From a virus, in the IMG/VR virus record IMGVR_UViG_3300023257_000045, positions 1 through 44,757 of that record: 44,757 nucleotides of DNA; one strand, written 5' to 3'. The notes below the pieces were generated by a model that had not been told where the DNA came from, did no database searches, and worked only from the letters and a program-made list of their open reading frames with translations. This document shows, piece by piece, positions 14,143 through 22,297 of the stretch (the stretch's first letter is position 1; each line of letters begins with the position of its first letter). Position numbers and translations under genes: made by a program.

Positions 14143-14406
14143 ATGGCTAAAAAATGTAAATGTCCTGTAAAGAAAAAGCTTATGGGTTTAAAAAAAGGAA
14201 TGATTTTAGACGGTAAGGTGATAGACAAAATATCTAGCTGGAAACTTTATTATGATATGGAGGTTGAAAAGGTTTGCGGGCATTATGACCCTGCCCAAAA
14301 GGTTAATAAGGTTTTAATGGCAGCTTTAGATGAACTGATGCCTGCCTATATAAACAAGCCGCAATGGGTTGAGGAACGAAAGGCGATGTTGATAGTTTTT
14401 AAATGA
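14143..14406 (+). CDS. hypothetical protein, 87 aa
   Basis: Not recognised. Begins MAKKCKCPVKKK (CxC), then mixed alpha/beta. Ribosome binding site GAGGAGGAG immediately upstream. It directly follows the transferase stop and ends in an overlap region with a zinc protein. Confidence 0.55.
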   Translation: MAKKCKCPVKKKLMGLKKGMILDGKVIDKISSWKLYYDMEVEKVCGHYDPAQKVNKVLMAALDELMPAYINKPQWVEERKAMLIVFK

Positions 14407-14420
14407 TAGGAGATAGAGTT

Positions 14421-14639
14421 ATGGAAATTTTTACCGATAAGGCTTTGACTTGTATTTCTTGTAGTCTAGATTTTATTTTCACTAAAGGTGAACAAGATTT
14501 TTTCTTCAAGAAGAATCTCGATATCCCGAAAAGATGTCCTGAGTGTAGAAAGAAAAAGGTGGTAAGAAATAAGAAGCGACAGAAGAAATTTTTAGCCGCT
14601 ATTGCAGTAAGGGAGTATATAAATATTGAAATAATATAA
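14421..14639 (+). CDS. zf-trcl-type zinc-ribbon protein, 72 aa
   Basis: DKALTCISCSLDFIFTKGEQ, then FF, and PKRCPECRKKK match the probable zinc-ribbon family zf-trcl (CxxC...FtxgEQxFf...P.RCxxCR). ATG 14421 is preferred (AGGAGA 8-13 bases upstream); an earlier ATG at 14403 has no binding site. Basic C-terminus. Function of the family is unknown. Confidence 0.72.
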   Translation: MEIFTDKALTCISCSLDFIFTKGEQDFFFKKNLDIPKRCPECRKKKVVRNKKRQKKFLAAIAVREYINIEII

Positions 14640-14666
14640 TAATGATTTTAAGGAAAGGAGGTTGTT

Positions 14667-15512
14667 ATGTCCAAGTTTTTGATAGTTGGCGGTGGCTATA
14701 TTGGTTCGTATTTAGCGACTAAGTTGCCTGATAGTAAATTATTAACGGGTTATATTGGGGATGAAGCTACTCTTGTTAATGCTTTAACTAAAGAGTTTCC
14801 TAGCCATATTTTAATAAATTGTGCCGGAAAGACTGGTAGACCGAATATAGATTGGTGCGAAGATAATAAAGATATAACTTTTGGAGCTAATGTAGGCCTT
14901 CCTGTTATGATTGCCGAAGTTTGCAAAAAGCTTGGTCTTTATTGGATGCATATTGGTTCAGGCTGTATTTATGATGGATACGAAAAAGATTTTGACGAAG
15001 AGGATACTCCTAATTTTTTCGGTAGTTTTTACGCAAGGACAAAATATTGGTCTCAAGAGATATTGTCAGAATATGCAGAGGCTTGTGTATTAAGAATCAG
15101 GATGCCGATAGACGAAAATCTCGCTCCGAGGAATTATATTTCAAAAGTTGTAAACTATGCTAGAGAAGGTAAGCCTATATTCAATCTTTTAAATTCAATG
15201 ACGATATTAAATGATTTAGTTGAAGTTATTAAGTTTTTAGCCGAAGGAGGGGAGACGGGGGAATATAATGTTGTAAATAATGGAAGTATGGTCATTGGAG
15301 ACATACTTAAAATTTATAAACAATATGCAGACCCAAGGCTTGAGTGGATAGAAAAAGAATATTCTACTGTAGCTAAAGGGCTTAAGGCTGGTAGGTCAAA
15401 TTGCATTATACTTCCAAAGAAGTTGGAAGATAAGGGATTTATAATGCCAGAATTAGAAGGAAGTGTTGCCAAGATACTAAAAGAATATGCAGAAAAGAAA
15501 AAGGGTTTGTGA
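14667..15512 (+). CDS. RmlD-like NAD(P)-dependent sugar reductase
   Basis: Extended short-chain dehydrogenase fold of dTDP-4-dehydrorhamnose reductase. Rossmann motif GGGYIGSYLA near the N-terminus, NCAGKTGRPNIDWCE, HIGSGCIYDG, catalytic YARTK (YxxxK) and LRIRMPID. 281 aa, the usual size. A matching RmlA-like nucleotidyltransferase lies at 39681, but RmlB and RmlC are not in the window, so the phage probably modifies or tops up a host pathway for deoxysugars. Strong ribosome binding site (AAAGGAGG). Confidence 0.8.
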   Translation: MSKFLIVGGGYIGSYLATKLPDSKLLTGYIGDEATLVNALTKEFPSHILINCAGKTGRPNIDWCEDNKDITFGANVGLPVMIAEVCKKLGLYWMHIGSGCIYDGYEKDFDEEDTPNFFGSFYARTKYWSQEILSEYAEACVLRIRMPIDENLAPRNYISKVVNYAREGKPIFNLLNSMTILNDLVEVIKFLAEGGETGEYNVVNNGSMVIGDILKIYKQYADPRLEWIEKEYSTVAKGLKAGRSNCIILPKKLEDKGFIMPELEGSVAKILKEYAEKKKGL

Positions 15513-15560
15513 AAAGAATAAAAAGATTATAAAAATTTTTTATAGTTTTAAACTAAGTAT

Positions 15561-15591
15561 ATAAAGGAGATTTACCTTTATGTTTTGTTGT
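15561..15591 (+). terminator. possible rho-independent terminator
   Basis: ATAAAGG (15561-15567) pairs with CCTTTAT (15575-15581) around a 7-base loop, followed by GTTTTGTTGTT. It ends the reductase unit just before the sigma-factor promoter. Confidence 0.5.
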
Positions 15592-15611
15592 TAAACTGTC
15601 TTACATTTCCC

Positions 15612-15639
15612 TTGACCGCATGATATAATATGTTATATT
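15612..15639 (+). promoter_or_regulatory. sigma70-type promoter of the sigma-factor gene
   Basis: TTGACC 15612-15617, 16 bases, TATATT 15634-15639. It lies 20 bases upstream of the start codon of 15660. The phage sigma gene would thus be read by host RNA polymerase, as expected for a middle or late regulator. Confidence 0.6.
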
Positions 15640-15659
15640 ATATGAAAAGGAGGGGAAAG

Positions 15660-16277
15660 ATGAAAACAGAATTAACAGAAATGGCTATAAGGGCGAAAGA
15701 GGAGCCGGGAGTCCTCGATGGAATACTCCTGAAATGGCAGAGAAAGGTTAAGTTAGAGGGATGGGTGAGGAATAAAACTTTACAAGATTCGGACACGAAC
15801 GATTTGAAACAGGAAGTTTTGATGAATATAGTTGAACGATTTGGGGAATATGATGAACATAGAGCAGCGTTTGAGACTTGGGCTTTTAACCGAGCAAGAC
15901 AAGTTATAAGAAGTTGGGTGAGAAAAAGATGCTTAGAAAAAGCCCCAGTTTTGAAGAAAGGTTTTAGGGGGAGGGAGTCTATAAGAGGGAAGATAGGTCC
16001 TATTCCCGAAGGAGACATAATAACATATCCTGAAGGGGTTGGATATGTAGATGAGTTTGAGGGGCATGTCCAGATGATAGGAACAATAATATCTGAAATG
16101 GATATGCAAGAAAGAAACAGGGAAACGACAAGGAAGACTTTTAAGATGTTAGCCGAAGAACAAACTAAAAAAGAGATTGCTGAAGAGTTAGGGATAACCA
16201 AAGGGAAGGTAGAAGCAAATATAAAGAGGATAAGAAAGGCCTACGGAATACTCGAAGAAGCCAAGATGTTAGTATAA
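15660..16277 (+). CDS. phage RNA polymerase sigma factor (ECF-like)
   Basis: Directs host RNA polymerase to selected promoters. Region 2 reads TNDLKQEVLMNIVERF, then FETWAFNRARQVIRSWVRKR (about 45-100). Region 4 is KKEIAEELGITKGKVEANIKR near the C-terminus, an HTH. About 205 aa with a longer, Gly/Pro-rich linker (RGKIGPIPEGD) between them. ATG 15660 follows AAGGAGG; an upstream in-frame ATG at 15630 overlaps the promoter. A close GGCTATAAT element follows the gene, and six others occur in the window; they are candidate targets. Confidence 0.78.
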   Translation: MKTELTEMAIRAKEEPGVLDGILLKWQRKVKLEGWVRNKTLQDSDTNDLKQEVLMNIVERFGEYDEHRAAFETWAFNRARQVIRSWVRKRCLEKAPVLKKGFRGRESIRGKIGPIPEGDIITYPEGVGYVDEFEGHVQMIGTIISEMDMQERNRETTRKTFKMLAEEQTKKEIAEELGITKGKVEANIKRIRKAYGILEEAKMLV

Positions 16278-16278
16278 A

Positions 16279-16293
16279 GGCTATAATATAATA
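16279..16293 (+). promoter_or_regulatory. GGCTATAAT element
   Basis: GGCTATAATATAATA, starting two bases after the sigma-factor stop and 27 bases before the start of 16314. Best match to the recurring consensus. Confidence 0.5.
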
Positions 16294-16313
16294 AGAATAG
16301 ATTGGAGAGGGAG

Positions 16314-16736
16314 ATGGCAAAGAGGCAGATTATAGAATATGAAGGTAGAAAGATGCGTTTGACTTACGCCATACACGAAAGGATGATGAGGCATTACGCT
16401 ATAGCCGAGTTCTTAGGAATAAAAAATTTATCGGGTTATTTTAGACTTAAGGTTTTTCCTAACGTTAGTTTGGACAGGCCGTATGAAAAGGCAAAAGATT
16501 ATTGGATTACTGATTGTCATATTAAAAAATATTTTGATGATGTTTTGAGGGGATTCGAGAAAGCCCATTCGATTATGGGTGAGGGGGCATTTAGAAAAGA
16601 TATAAATAAATTATTAATAGAAATAAATGCTATGGCGGGGGCTGCCATTGAGTTATGGCCTACTCCTCCTAAAGGTTGGAAGCCATTCAAACATTTAAAG
16701 CCAAAGCCAAGACCAAAGTCAGATGGTAAAAAATAA
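16314..16736 (+). CDS. hypothetical protein, 140 aa
   Basis: Not recognised. ATG 16314 follows GGAGAGGGAG; an in-frame TTG at 16302 overlaps the binding site. Residues MRHYAIAEFLGIKNLSGYFRLK look like an HTH or MerR-like entry. The tail is Pro/Lys-rich (KPKPRPKSDGKK). It directly follows the sigma gene and a GGCTATAAT element. Confidence 0.55.
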   Translation: MAKRQIIEYEGRKMRLTYAIHERMMRHYAIAEFLGIKNLSGYFRLKVFPNVSLDRPYEKAKDYWITDCHIKKYFDDVLRGFEKAHSIMGEGAFRKDINKLLIEINAMAGAAIELWPTPPKGWKPFKHLKPKPRPKSDGKK

Positions 16737-16830
16737 AGACTTAAAGTCTAAATGTCTGTCAATGATTAGTCATTTATAATGTGACTATGTTAGGAAATTT
16801 TTGACTAAATGAGACAAAATTAAGGTTGAT

Positions 16831-16839
16831 GGCTATAAT
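16831..16839 (+). promoter_or_regulatory. GGCTATAAT element before DNA polymerase
   Basis: In the 132-base gap before the polymerase gene. TTGACT (16801) is too far (27 bases) to act as its -35. A second TATAAT at 16775-16780 with a poor -35 is also present in this gap. The leader to the start codon would be about 25 bases. Confidence 0.45.
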
Positions 16840-16868
16840 AGACTGAAGAAAGATGAGGGAGTTATGGA

Positions 16869-19800
16869 ATGATAAAAATGAAGATAGGTTTAGACGGAAG
16901 AGTTTGGAAGAAGGAAGAGGGTAAGCAGGATTTGATAATAGGCATCATAGAGCAGGATGTTTATAAATGTCAAAGGTCGGCTAACGAGCATTTACATTTT
17001 GTTCATAATGGCTGGGGCCTTGATTCTGATTTACTTAATTCGTTGATAGATAGAGGCGTTAAGATAATTCATATTCACGATAAATTTTTTGATGAACATT
17101 ATTATTCTGAGCTTGATATGATGAAGGAGTTCGGCGTAGAAGAGGAATATGGAACTAACGGTAGACAAACACTTCTTTCTAAAAAATATTGGGGAACAAG
17201 TCCAGATTACGAGAATAAATCTAATGGATTTGTTCACTTGCACGTTCATACCGAATACTCAATGCTTGACGGTATGGGTCCGCTACCTGAGCTTATTTTG
17301 AAGGCTCGCAGAATGGGGATGAATTCTCTAGCCATTACTGACCATGGAAATTTATTTGGAATACATAAGTTTCATAGATTTTGTAAAAGGGTAGGGATAA
17401 AGCCTTTGATGGGTTGCGAATTTTATGTGGTTGATGATGTGTCTGTGAGAGAAAGAGGGAGAAATCATATAGTTTTAATAGCAAAAAATAAAAAGGGATA
17501 TAAAAATCTATTAAAACTATCTACCTTATCTAATTTAGAAGGTTTTTATTATAAACCGAGAATAGATAAAAAAATGTTGGCTGAATGTAATGAAGGACTT
17601 ATAGCTTTATCTGGGTGCATAGCCGGAAGAGTGTCTCAACATATTTTGAATGATGAATTAGACAGAGCTAAACAGCATATTTCTTGGTGGAAGGAAACTT
17701 TCGGGAATGATTATTATATAGAGATTCAGCCTGATAAATTAGAAAAATATATTAAAATAAATCCTATTCTTATAAAATTGGCTAAAGAGTTTGGGGTTAA
17801 GATTGTTTCTACAAATGATGTCCATTATGTCGAAAAGTCGGATAAGAAAGCTCACGACGTCTTATTGGGTATCCAGAAAAAACAAACATTAAAAGATAAG
17901 CCCGGTTTCGATACTGATGTATATTGGTTTCAAGGTTTAAAAGATATTAGAGGCCATTTTGAACAGTATCATCCTACCATTCATCATTTAGACTTTGACG
18001 AAGCTATCAAGAATACCCAAGAGGTTGCGGATAAAGTAGAAATATTTGATATAAAGGGAAGTTATGAACTTCCGAAAGCGAAAAGTAATGCCTTATCGTT
18101 CAGTAAATATTCGGAGACAGAATCAAGGTCAGAATATCTTGATAGATTTCAATATGAATTAGGTGTAATTAAGAGTCTTGGATTTGAAAATTACTTCTCC
18201 CTTATAGCGGAAATAGTCAGTTTCGCTAAGAGCAAGGGAATACAGGTAGGGCCCGGCAGAGGTTCGGTATCAGGTAGTCTTGTTTCTTATTGGATGGGAA
18301 TTACAGCCGTAGACCCTATAAAACACGGTCTTATATTTGAAAGATTTTTGAATACTAGCCGAAGAGGTGCTCCTGATATTGATATTGATTTTGACGCTTC
18401 GAGGCGAGAAGAAGTTTTAGATTATATAAGGTCTAAATGGAAAACTTCTAAGATATCCACTTATATATCTATTCAAGGCAGAGGTTCGATAAAGGATTGT
18501 TGTAGAGTATTTGGGATATCTTATGGAATGGCAGAGGTAATGTCTAAAGCCTTTCCGGCTAGGGCTGCTCAAAATATAACTATCGACAAGGCTATTCTAA
18601 CCGAAGGTTCTTTTAAGAAGTTCTATTTTGAATATCAAGAAATGTTTAAGGTCGCTCGAAGGCTTGAAGGTAGAATTAAAACTGTAGGTCTTCACCCCGC
18701 AGGAATAATAATATCAGATGTTTCTATATCCGACATAGTTGCGTTGAGGTTAAGTAGCGCATCGACTGGAGAGCCTGTCGTTCAATGTGATATGGAAGAT
18801 GTAGATATTCTCGGGTTATTAAAGTTTGATTGTCTCGGGTCCAAAACTCAAACGACTTTATCTATAGCGAAAGAATTATCTGGAGTTAAAAGTTTGCTAG
18901 AAATACCATTGGATGATAAAAAGATTTTTAATGAGTTCAAGAAAGGTAATTGTTGGGATATATTCCAATTCCAGAGCGAGTTAGGGCATGATACCGTTAT
19001 GAAGGTAAAACCTAATGATTTTGAGACTTTAACTGCTATAACGGCTCTCATCAGGCCGGGAGCATATGATTTTATTGATGACTTCACTAAAGGAAATTAT
19101 GACCCTATCATCGAGGCCTTGAGGCCTATTTTAAAGGATACGAGAAATATAATTTTATATCAAGAGCAAACCATGGAAATAGCTGTAGAGCTAGCAGGGT
19201 TTAGTTTAGAACGAGCAGACGATTTGAGAAAGGCTATAGGAAAGAAAAAGATAGATAAAATGGCATCTCTGAGAGATGACTTTATAGAAGGAGGAGTCAG
19301 CAAAGGCCATTCAGAAAAGATGATGATGCAATTATTTAAGATAATCGAGAGGTCATCAAATTATGCGTTTAACAAGTCTCATGCTGTGGCTTATACCCTT
19401 AATTCTTATTGGTCTATGTGGTTTAAAGTCTACCATCCCGTAGAATGGGCTACTGCTGAATTATCGGTTCAAATAGAAGACGAAGATAAGTTGAAGAAAT
19501 ATTTGGAAGATACAATGAGGAATGGAATATCTATTTTACCCCCAGACATAAATAAATCAGAATGGGGATTTATAAAAGAAGAAAATTCTGTGAGATGTGG
19601 TTTGGGGATGGTAAAGAAGTTTTCGGTTAAAGGGTATGCAGAATTATCAATACATAGACCTTACGAAACTTTTTTAGACTTTATGGGTAAGACATCAGGT
19701 GTTAAAATAAATAAGGGTGCGGTTCAATCTCTCATCAAAGCGGGCGTGTTTGATGGTTTCGGCAAAGGTAGAAGGCCTTTATATGATTTAGTCGAGCAGT

Positions 19801-20237
19801 TAAAGAGCAAAAAGAAAGCATCTAGTCAAGATATAATTTTAAAGGATGTAGAATGGACACCTAAACATAAATCTAAGATGGAGAAAGAGGCGATGGGGTT
19901 TTATATATCTGGACATCCTATATTACATTATAAAGAAAAGCTGAAGGATTTAGGTATAAACGTAGAAGACGGGTTAGGAGAAACAGGGGAGAGAAGGACT
20001 ATTAAAGTAGCGGGAATTATTGATAATATAAAAAAGTGGAAGTCAAAAAATGGCGAGATGGCTTTTATAGATATTTCAGGATATGAACAATATTCAATTA
20101 ATGTATGGCATAATGCTTGGATAGTTTACGAAAAACATTTATCTATAGGTGATATGATAGTCGTAATTGGTCACAAACTTGAGTCGAGAAATAAGATAGG
20201 AATAGAAAAAGGTGATAGTCTAACGGTGGTTCAATGA
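16869..20237 (+). CDS. DNA polymerase III alpha subunit (DnaE-type)
   Basis: Replicative polymerase of family C, 1122 aa. PHP domain HLHVHTEYSMLDG (from residue 123) and ITDHGN; polymerase core GPGRGSVSG, catalytic acids in PDIDIDFD (Asp503/505/507), KSHAVAYTLNSYW (from 836) and a C-terminal OB-like segment (KVAGIIDNIKKWKSKNGEMA). The first ~118 residues precede the PHP domain and are not part of normal DnaE. No separate epsilon exonuclease or clamp is seen in the window; host proteins or genes outside may supply them. The start at 16869 follows GAGGGAG by 8 bases. Confidence 0.93.
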   Translation: MIKMKIGLDGRVWKKEEGKQDLIIGIIEQDVYKCQRSANEHLHFVHNGWGLDSDLLNSLIDRGVKIIHIHDKFFDEHYYSELDMMKEFGVEEEYGTNGRQTLLSKKYWGTSPDYENKSNGFVHLHVHTEYSMLDGMGPLPELILKARRMGMNSLAITDHGNLFGIHKFHRFCKRVGIKPLMGCEFYVVDDVSVRERGRNHIVLIAKNKKGYKNLLKLSTLSNLEGFYYKPRIDKKMLAECNEGLIALSGCIAGRVSQHILNDELDRAKQHISWWKETFGNDYYIEIQPDKLEKYIKINPILIKLAKEFGVKIVSTNDVHYVEKSDKKAHDVLLGIQKKQTLKDKPGFDTDVYWFQGLKDIRGHFEQYHPTIHHLDFDEAIKNTQEVADKVEIFDIKGSYELPKAKSNALSFSKYSETESRSEYLDRFQYELGVIKSLGFENYFSLIAEIVSFAKSKGIQVGPGRGSVSGSLVSYWMGITAVDPIKHGLIFERFLNTSRRGAPDIDIDFDASRREEVLDYIRSKWKTSKISTYISIQGRGSIKDCCRVFGISYGMAEVMSKAFPARAAQNITIDKAILTEGSFKKFYFEYQEMFKVARRLEGRIKTVGLHPAGIIISDVSISDIVALRLSSASTGEPVVQCDMEDVDILGLLKFDCLGSKTQTTLSIAKELSGVKSLLEIPLDDKKIFNEFKKGNCWDIFQFQSELGHDTVMKVKPNDFETLTAITALIRPGAYDFIDDFTKGNYDPIIEALRPILKDTRNIILYQEQTMEIAVELAGFSLERADDLRKAIGKKKIDKMASLRDDFIEGGVSKGHSEKMMMQLFKIIERSSNYAFNKSHAVAYTLNSYWSMWFKVYHPVEWATAELSVQIEDEDKLKKYLEDTMRNGISILPPDINKSEWGFIKEENSVRCGLGMVKKFSVKGYAELSIHRPYETFLDFMGKTSGVKINKGAVQSLIKAGVFDGFGKGRRPLYDLVEQLKSKKKASSQDIILKDVEWTPKHKSKMEKEAMGFYISGHPILHYKEKLKDLGINVEDGLGETGERRTIKVAGIIDNIKKWKSKNGEMAFIDISGYEQYSINVWHNAWIVYEKHLSIGDMIVVIGHKLESRNKIGIEKGDSLTVVQ

Positions 20238-20356
20238 CGGAATTAGATTTTATTTATCATGTTAAAAGAGCTAGAAACCTTAGAGGGATTAAAAGGGTTG
20301 TGGGTTTTATTTTAGGAAAGTTTGAAGCTATTAGAGGGTTTATGGCTATAATATAG
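20234..20356 (+). CDS. tiny protein coupled to polymerase, 40 aa
   Basis: Frame starting in the ATGA overlap with the polymerase stop; basic and hydrophobic (HVKRARNLRGIKRVVGF). Its end is coded by the GGCTATAATATAG element. Not recognised; plausible only because of the overlapped start and complete filling of the gap. Confidence 0.35.
   Translation: MTELDFIYHVKRARNLRGIKRVVGFILGKFEAIRGFMAII
20344..20352 (+). promoter_or_regulatory. GGCTATAAT element
   Basis: GGCTATAATATAG before 20371, with a weak TTGAAG 19 bases upstream. The predicted transcript would begin close to the GAGGA ribosome binding site. Confidence 0.45.
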
Positions 20357-20370
20357 TGAGGACGGAAGCT

Positions 20371-20625
20371 ATGAATAAAGTGGTTAATGAACCAATTAGA
20401 AAACAATCGATGTTGATAATAAGAAAGTCTTTGAACGAATGGGTTTTCCCCTCTTCCTCGGGAGATAAAGATTGGACGGTAAAGTATTTTGGCCCTAGTC
20501 GCTCGGGAGGGGCGAAAAGATTATCCTGTAATTGCCCTTCGGCTATTTATAAACATTCAGATGACAGGATTTGTAAACATATAAAATATTTACTAAAAGA
20601 AGGAGTGTCTTTATATGGAATTTAA
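20371..20625 (+). CDS. SWIM-type zinc-finger protein, 84 aa
   Basis: CNCPSAIYKHSDDRICKHI gives the CxC...CxH zinc pattern of SWIM domains, found in nucleic-acid and protein interaction modules (e.g. near SNF2 proteins). ATG 20371 has GAGGA 7-9 bases upstream; GTG 20356 is also open. Probably binds DNA or a partner in replication, given its location after the polymerase. Confidence 0.65.
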   Translation: MNKVVNEPIRKQSMLIIRKSLNEWVFPSSSGDKDWTVKYFGPSRSGGAKRLSCNCPSAIYKHSDDRICKHIKYLLKEGVSLYGI

Positions 20626-20830
20626 AGAAGAAATAAAATTAGACGGAGATATACATTTATCCTCTACGACTCAAGAAGAAATGGAGTGGATGAAGTCTAC
20701 TCTTCAGACGACTATAACAAAAGCGTTAGATGGATGGCATAGTTGGCACAAAGTGAAAGGGGAAAAGACTTGTAAAATAAAGGCAAATTTTCAGCTAATA
20801 CTTAAAAAAAGGAAGGTGAAAAATGGGTAG
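20615..20830 (+). CDS. hypothetical protein, 71 aa
   Basis: Not recognised. Overlaps the SWIM gene by 11 bases and the next gene by 8. Acidic N-terminus, Trp- and His-rich centre (GWHSWHKVKGEKTCK), basic end (KKRKVKNG). Confidence 0.5.
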   Translation: MEFKEEIKLDGDIHLSSTTQEEMEWMKSTLQTTITKALDGWHSWHKVKGEKTCKIKANFQLILKKRKVKNG

Positions 20831-21302
20831 GTTGCAAGAGGTCAAGAAGGAAATAGAACAGATTTATAACGATAACGGCTTGATGTCGGTGATGGAGGCT
20901 ATGGATATAATAGATAAATATACTGGCGTAGATGCAGCTAAGTTAATGGAGTGTTCGATAGATTCTTTACAGGCTGATGCTCTTAAATTATGTTCTTTTA
21001 ATTGCTATCTTACCACTATAGCAAGTGACCTTGAATCTAATTTTGTCAAGGCTACTAACAACAGAAAATTTCAAGAAGCAAATCAATGGATGACCATAAA
21101 GGCCGCTACTCCTGCTATGAAGTTGGGGGAAGTAGATAAACATGCTGAATCTGGAATTGCCCTCTATAGACAGGAGGAAGCTTCCAAGCAAAAAAAGGCT
21201 ATGATAATGAGGTCGGCTGTGGAAAGTATTCAGGAAGTAGTTCAGATGTTAAAGAAAGTAGTAGAAAGGCTCTTGATGCAGGGCCCAATGGCAAATATAT
21301 AA
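20823..21302 (+). CDS. hypothetical helical protein, 159 aa
   Basis: Not recognised. Predicted nearly all helical with a long C-terminal amphipathic segment (AVESIQEVVQMLKKVVERLL) suited to oligomerisation. Placed between the replicase and the SSB-like gene, so it may be a replication or recombination accessory. The start follows AAGGTGAAAA. Confidence 0.55.
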   Translation: MGRLQEVKKEIEQIYNDNGLMSVMEAMDIIDKYTGVDAAKLMECSIDSLQADALKLCSFNCYLTTIASDLESNFVKATNNRKFQEANQWMTIKAATPAMKLGEVDKHAESGIALYRQEEASKQKKAMIMRSAVESIQEVVQMLKKVVERLLMQGPMANI

Positions 21303-21322
21303 AATAGTAAATTAATAAACTT

Positions 21323-21344
21323 GTTGAGACTGGAAGTCCTCAAC
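21323..21344 (+). other. stem-loop before 21371
   Basis: GTTGAG-ACT-GGA-AGT-(C)-CTCAAC: 9 bp with one bulged C and a 3-base loop, in the 68-base gap before an AAAGGAGG ribosome binding site. Possible RNA stability or regulatory element. Confidence 0.4.
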
Positions 21345-21370
21345 GGGAGAAGGTTAAAGGAGGTGATTGT

Positions 21371-21586
21371 ATGGAGAAAGTTTTGAAGACTTCCTATATG
21401 GAAAACTTGCCTAGTCCGAATTATAAGACGAGACAGTTTTCTAGGACGATTGAAGAAACTCTTGAGCTTCAGGATTCAGAGGAAGGAAAGCAGCAATTTC
21501 TCGAAGCATCTGCTAGACAGCAGACAATATGCGAGACTCTAGTCAAGAATGATATCGCAAGGCATAAGGAGTTGATGGAAGGATAA
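21371..21586 (+). CDS. hypothetical protein, 71 aa
   Basis: Not recognised. Strong ribosome binding site (AAAGGAGG). Helical, Glu/Gln-rich (FSRTIEETLELQDSEEGKQQ). Directly upstream of the SSB-like gene, so possibly a partner in single-strand handling. Confidence 0.5.
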   Translation: MEKVLKTSYMENLPSPNYKTRQFSRTIEETLELQDSEEGKQQFLEASARQQTICETLVKNDIARHKELMEG

Positions 21587-21653
21587 TGTGGGATAGCCCA
21601 CCAATAGCGAATCAATCGCACAAAAGCGCATAGGCGTAAAAGGAGAAAAGAAG

Positions 21654-22208
21654 ATGTCAAATTTTAAAGTAGAGAAATCGGATTTTGTAGTTCCACCGGA
21701 AGATAGTTATTTTCTGGACTTAGTTTGGATAGAACAGCTTGAAGGAAAGAATGGGCCATATTATAGATGGCATTGGAAGATGTCAGATATTCCCGAACAA
21801 AAAGAATTAGTAAGGGCAAGGGCTACATCTCAAACTTCGTTAGTTCCTACATTAAATAATCGTTTTGGAATGTTTTTGGATATTCTCTCAGGCGGTTTAA
21901 AGGAAGGACAAGCAGGTTCTACCGAAGGGATTGTGGCCAAGAAGTACAGAGTTAAAGCGTTTATTGAGCATAACAAGGTTGGAGAGAATACGTTTTGCAA
22001 CGTGACTAAACTCATTACTGGAACCTCTAAGGCTGGAGAAGGGATAGGCTATAAAGGGGTTACAGAGAAGTTGAAAGAGCAGGTTAACGAGGTCTTAGCC
22101 AAAGCGGGCAAGGAACAGCTTGAGGTTAAAGAGCCTAAAGAGCCCAAGGAATCTAAGGACGAAGCTAGTCCTGTGAAGTCGAGCGCACCAGCCGATATTC
22201 CTTGGTAG
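21654..22208 (+). CDS. single-stranded DNA-binding-like protein with DIPW tail
   Basis: Likely phage SSB analogue. The first ~120 residues are strand-rich with aromatic residues (YFLDLVWIEQLEG, YYRWHWKM, VKAFIEH). The rest is a flexible Lys/Glu/Pro tail (KEPKEPKESKDEASP) ending SAPADIPW. Bacterial SSBs end in an acidic tip with DIPF that binds replication and repair partners; DIPW is a close variant and the main evidence here. 184 aa, strong ribosome binding site (AAGGAGA). It sits between the replicase and SbcCD genes. Confidence 0.65.
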   Translation: MSNFKVEKSDFVVPPEDSYFLDLVWIEQLEGKNGPYYRWHWKMSDIPEQKELVRARATSQTSLVPTLNNRFGMFLDILSGGLKEGQAGSTEGIVAKKYRVKAFIEHNKVGENTFCNVTKLITGTSKAGEGIGYKGVTEKLKEQVNEVLAKAGKEQLEVKEPKEPKESKDEASPVKSSAPADIPW

Positions 22209-22297
22209 TTAGTCGGTAGTTAGATGAAGTCGGCGGGTAGGCCATCCCTATCTTGAGTCTTTCCCTTGGTTTACCCGTCAGACTTTTAAAGGATAAA

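Noticed and set aside
14911-15093. 60-aa ORF inside the RmlD-like gene
   Set aside because: Shadow frame of a clear enzyme gene, no ribosome binding site.
16801-16839. TTGACT paired with the GGCTATAAT at 16831 as one sigma70 promoter
   Set aside because: The spacing is 27 bases, too long for a normal promoter.
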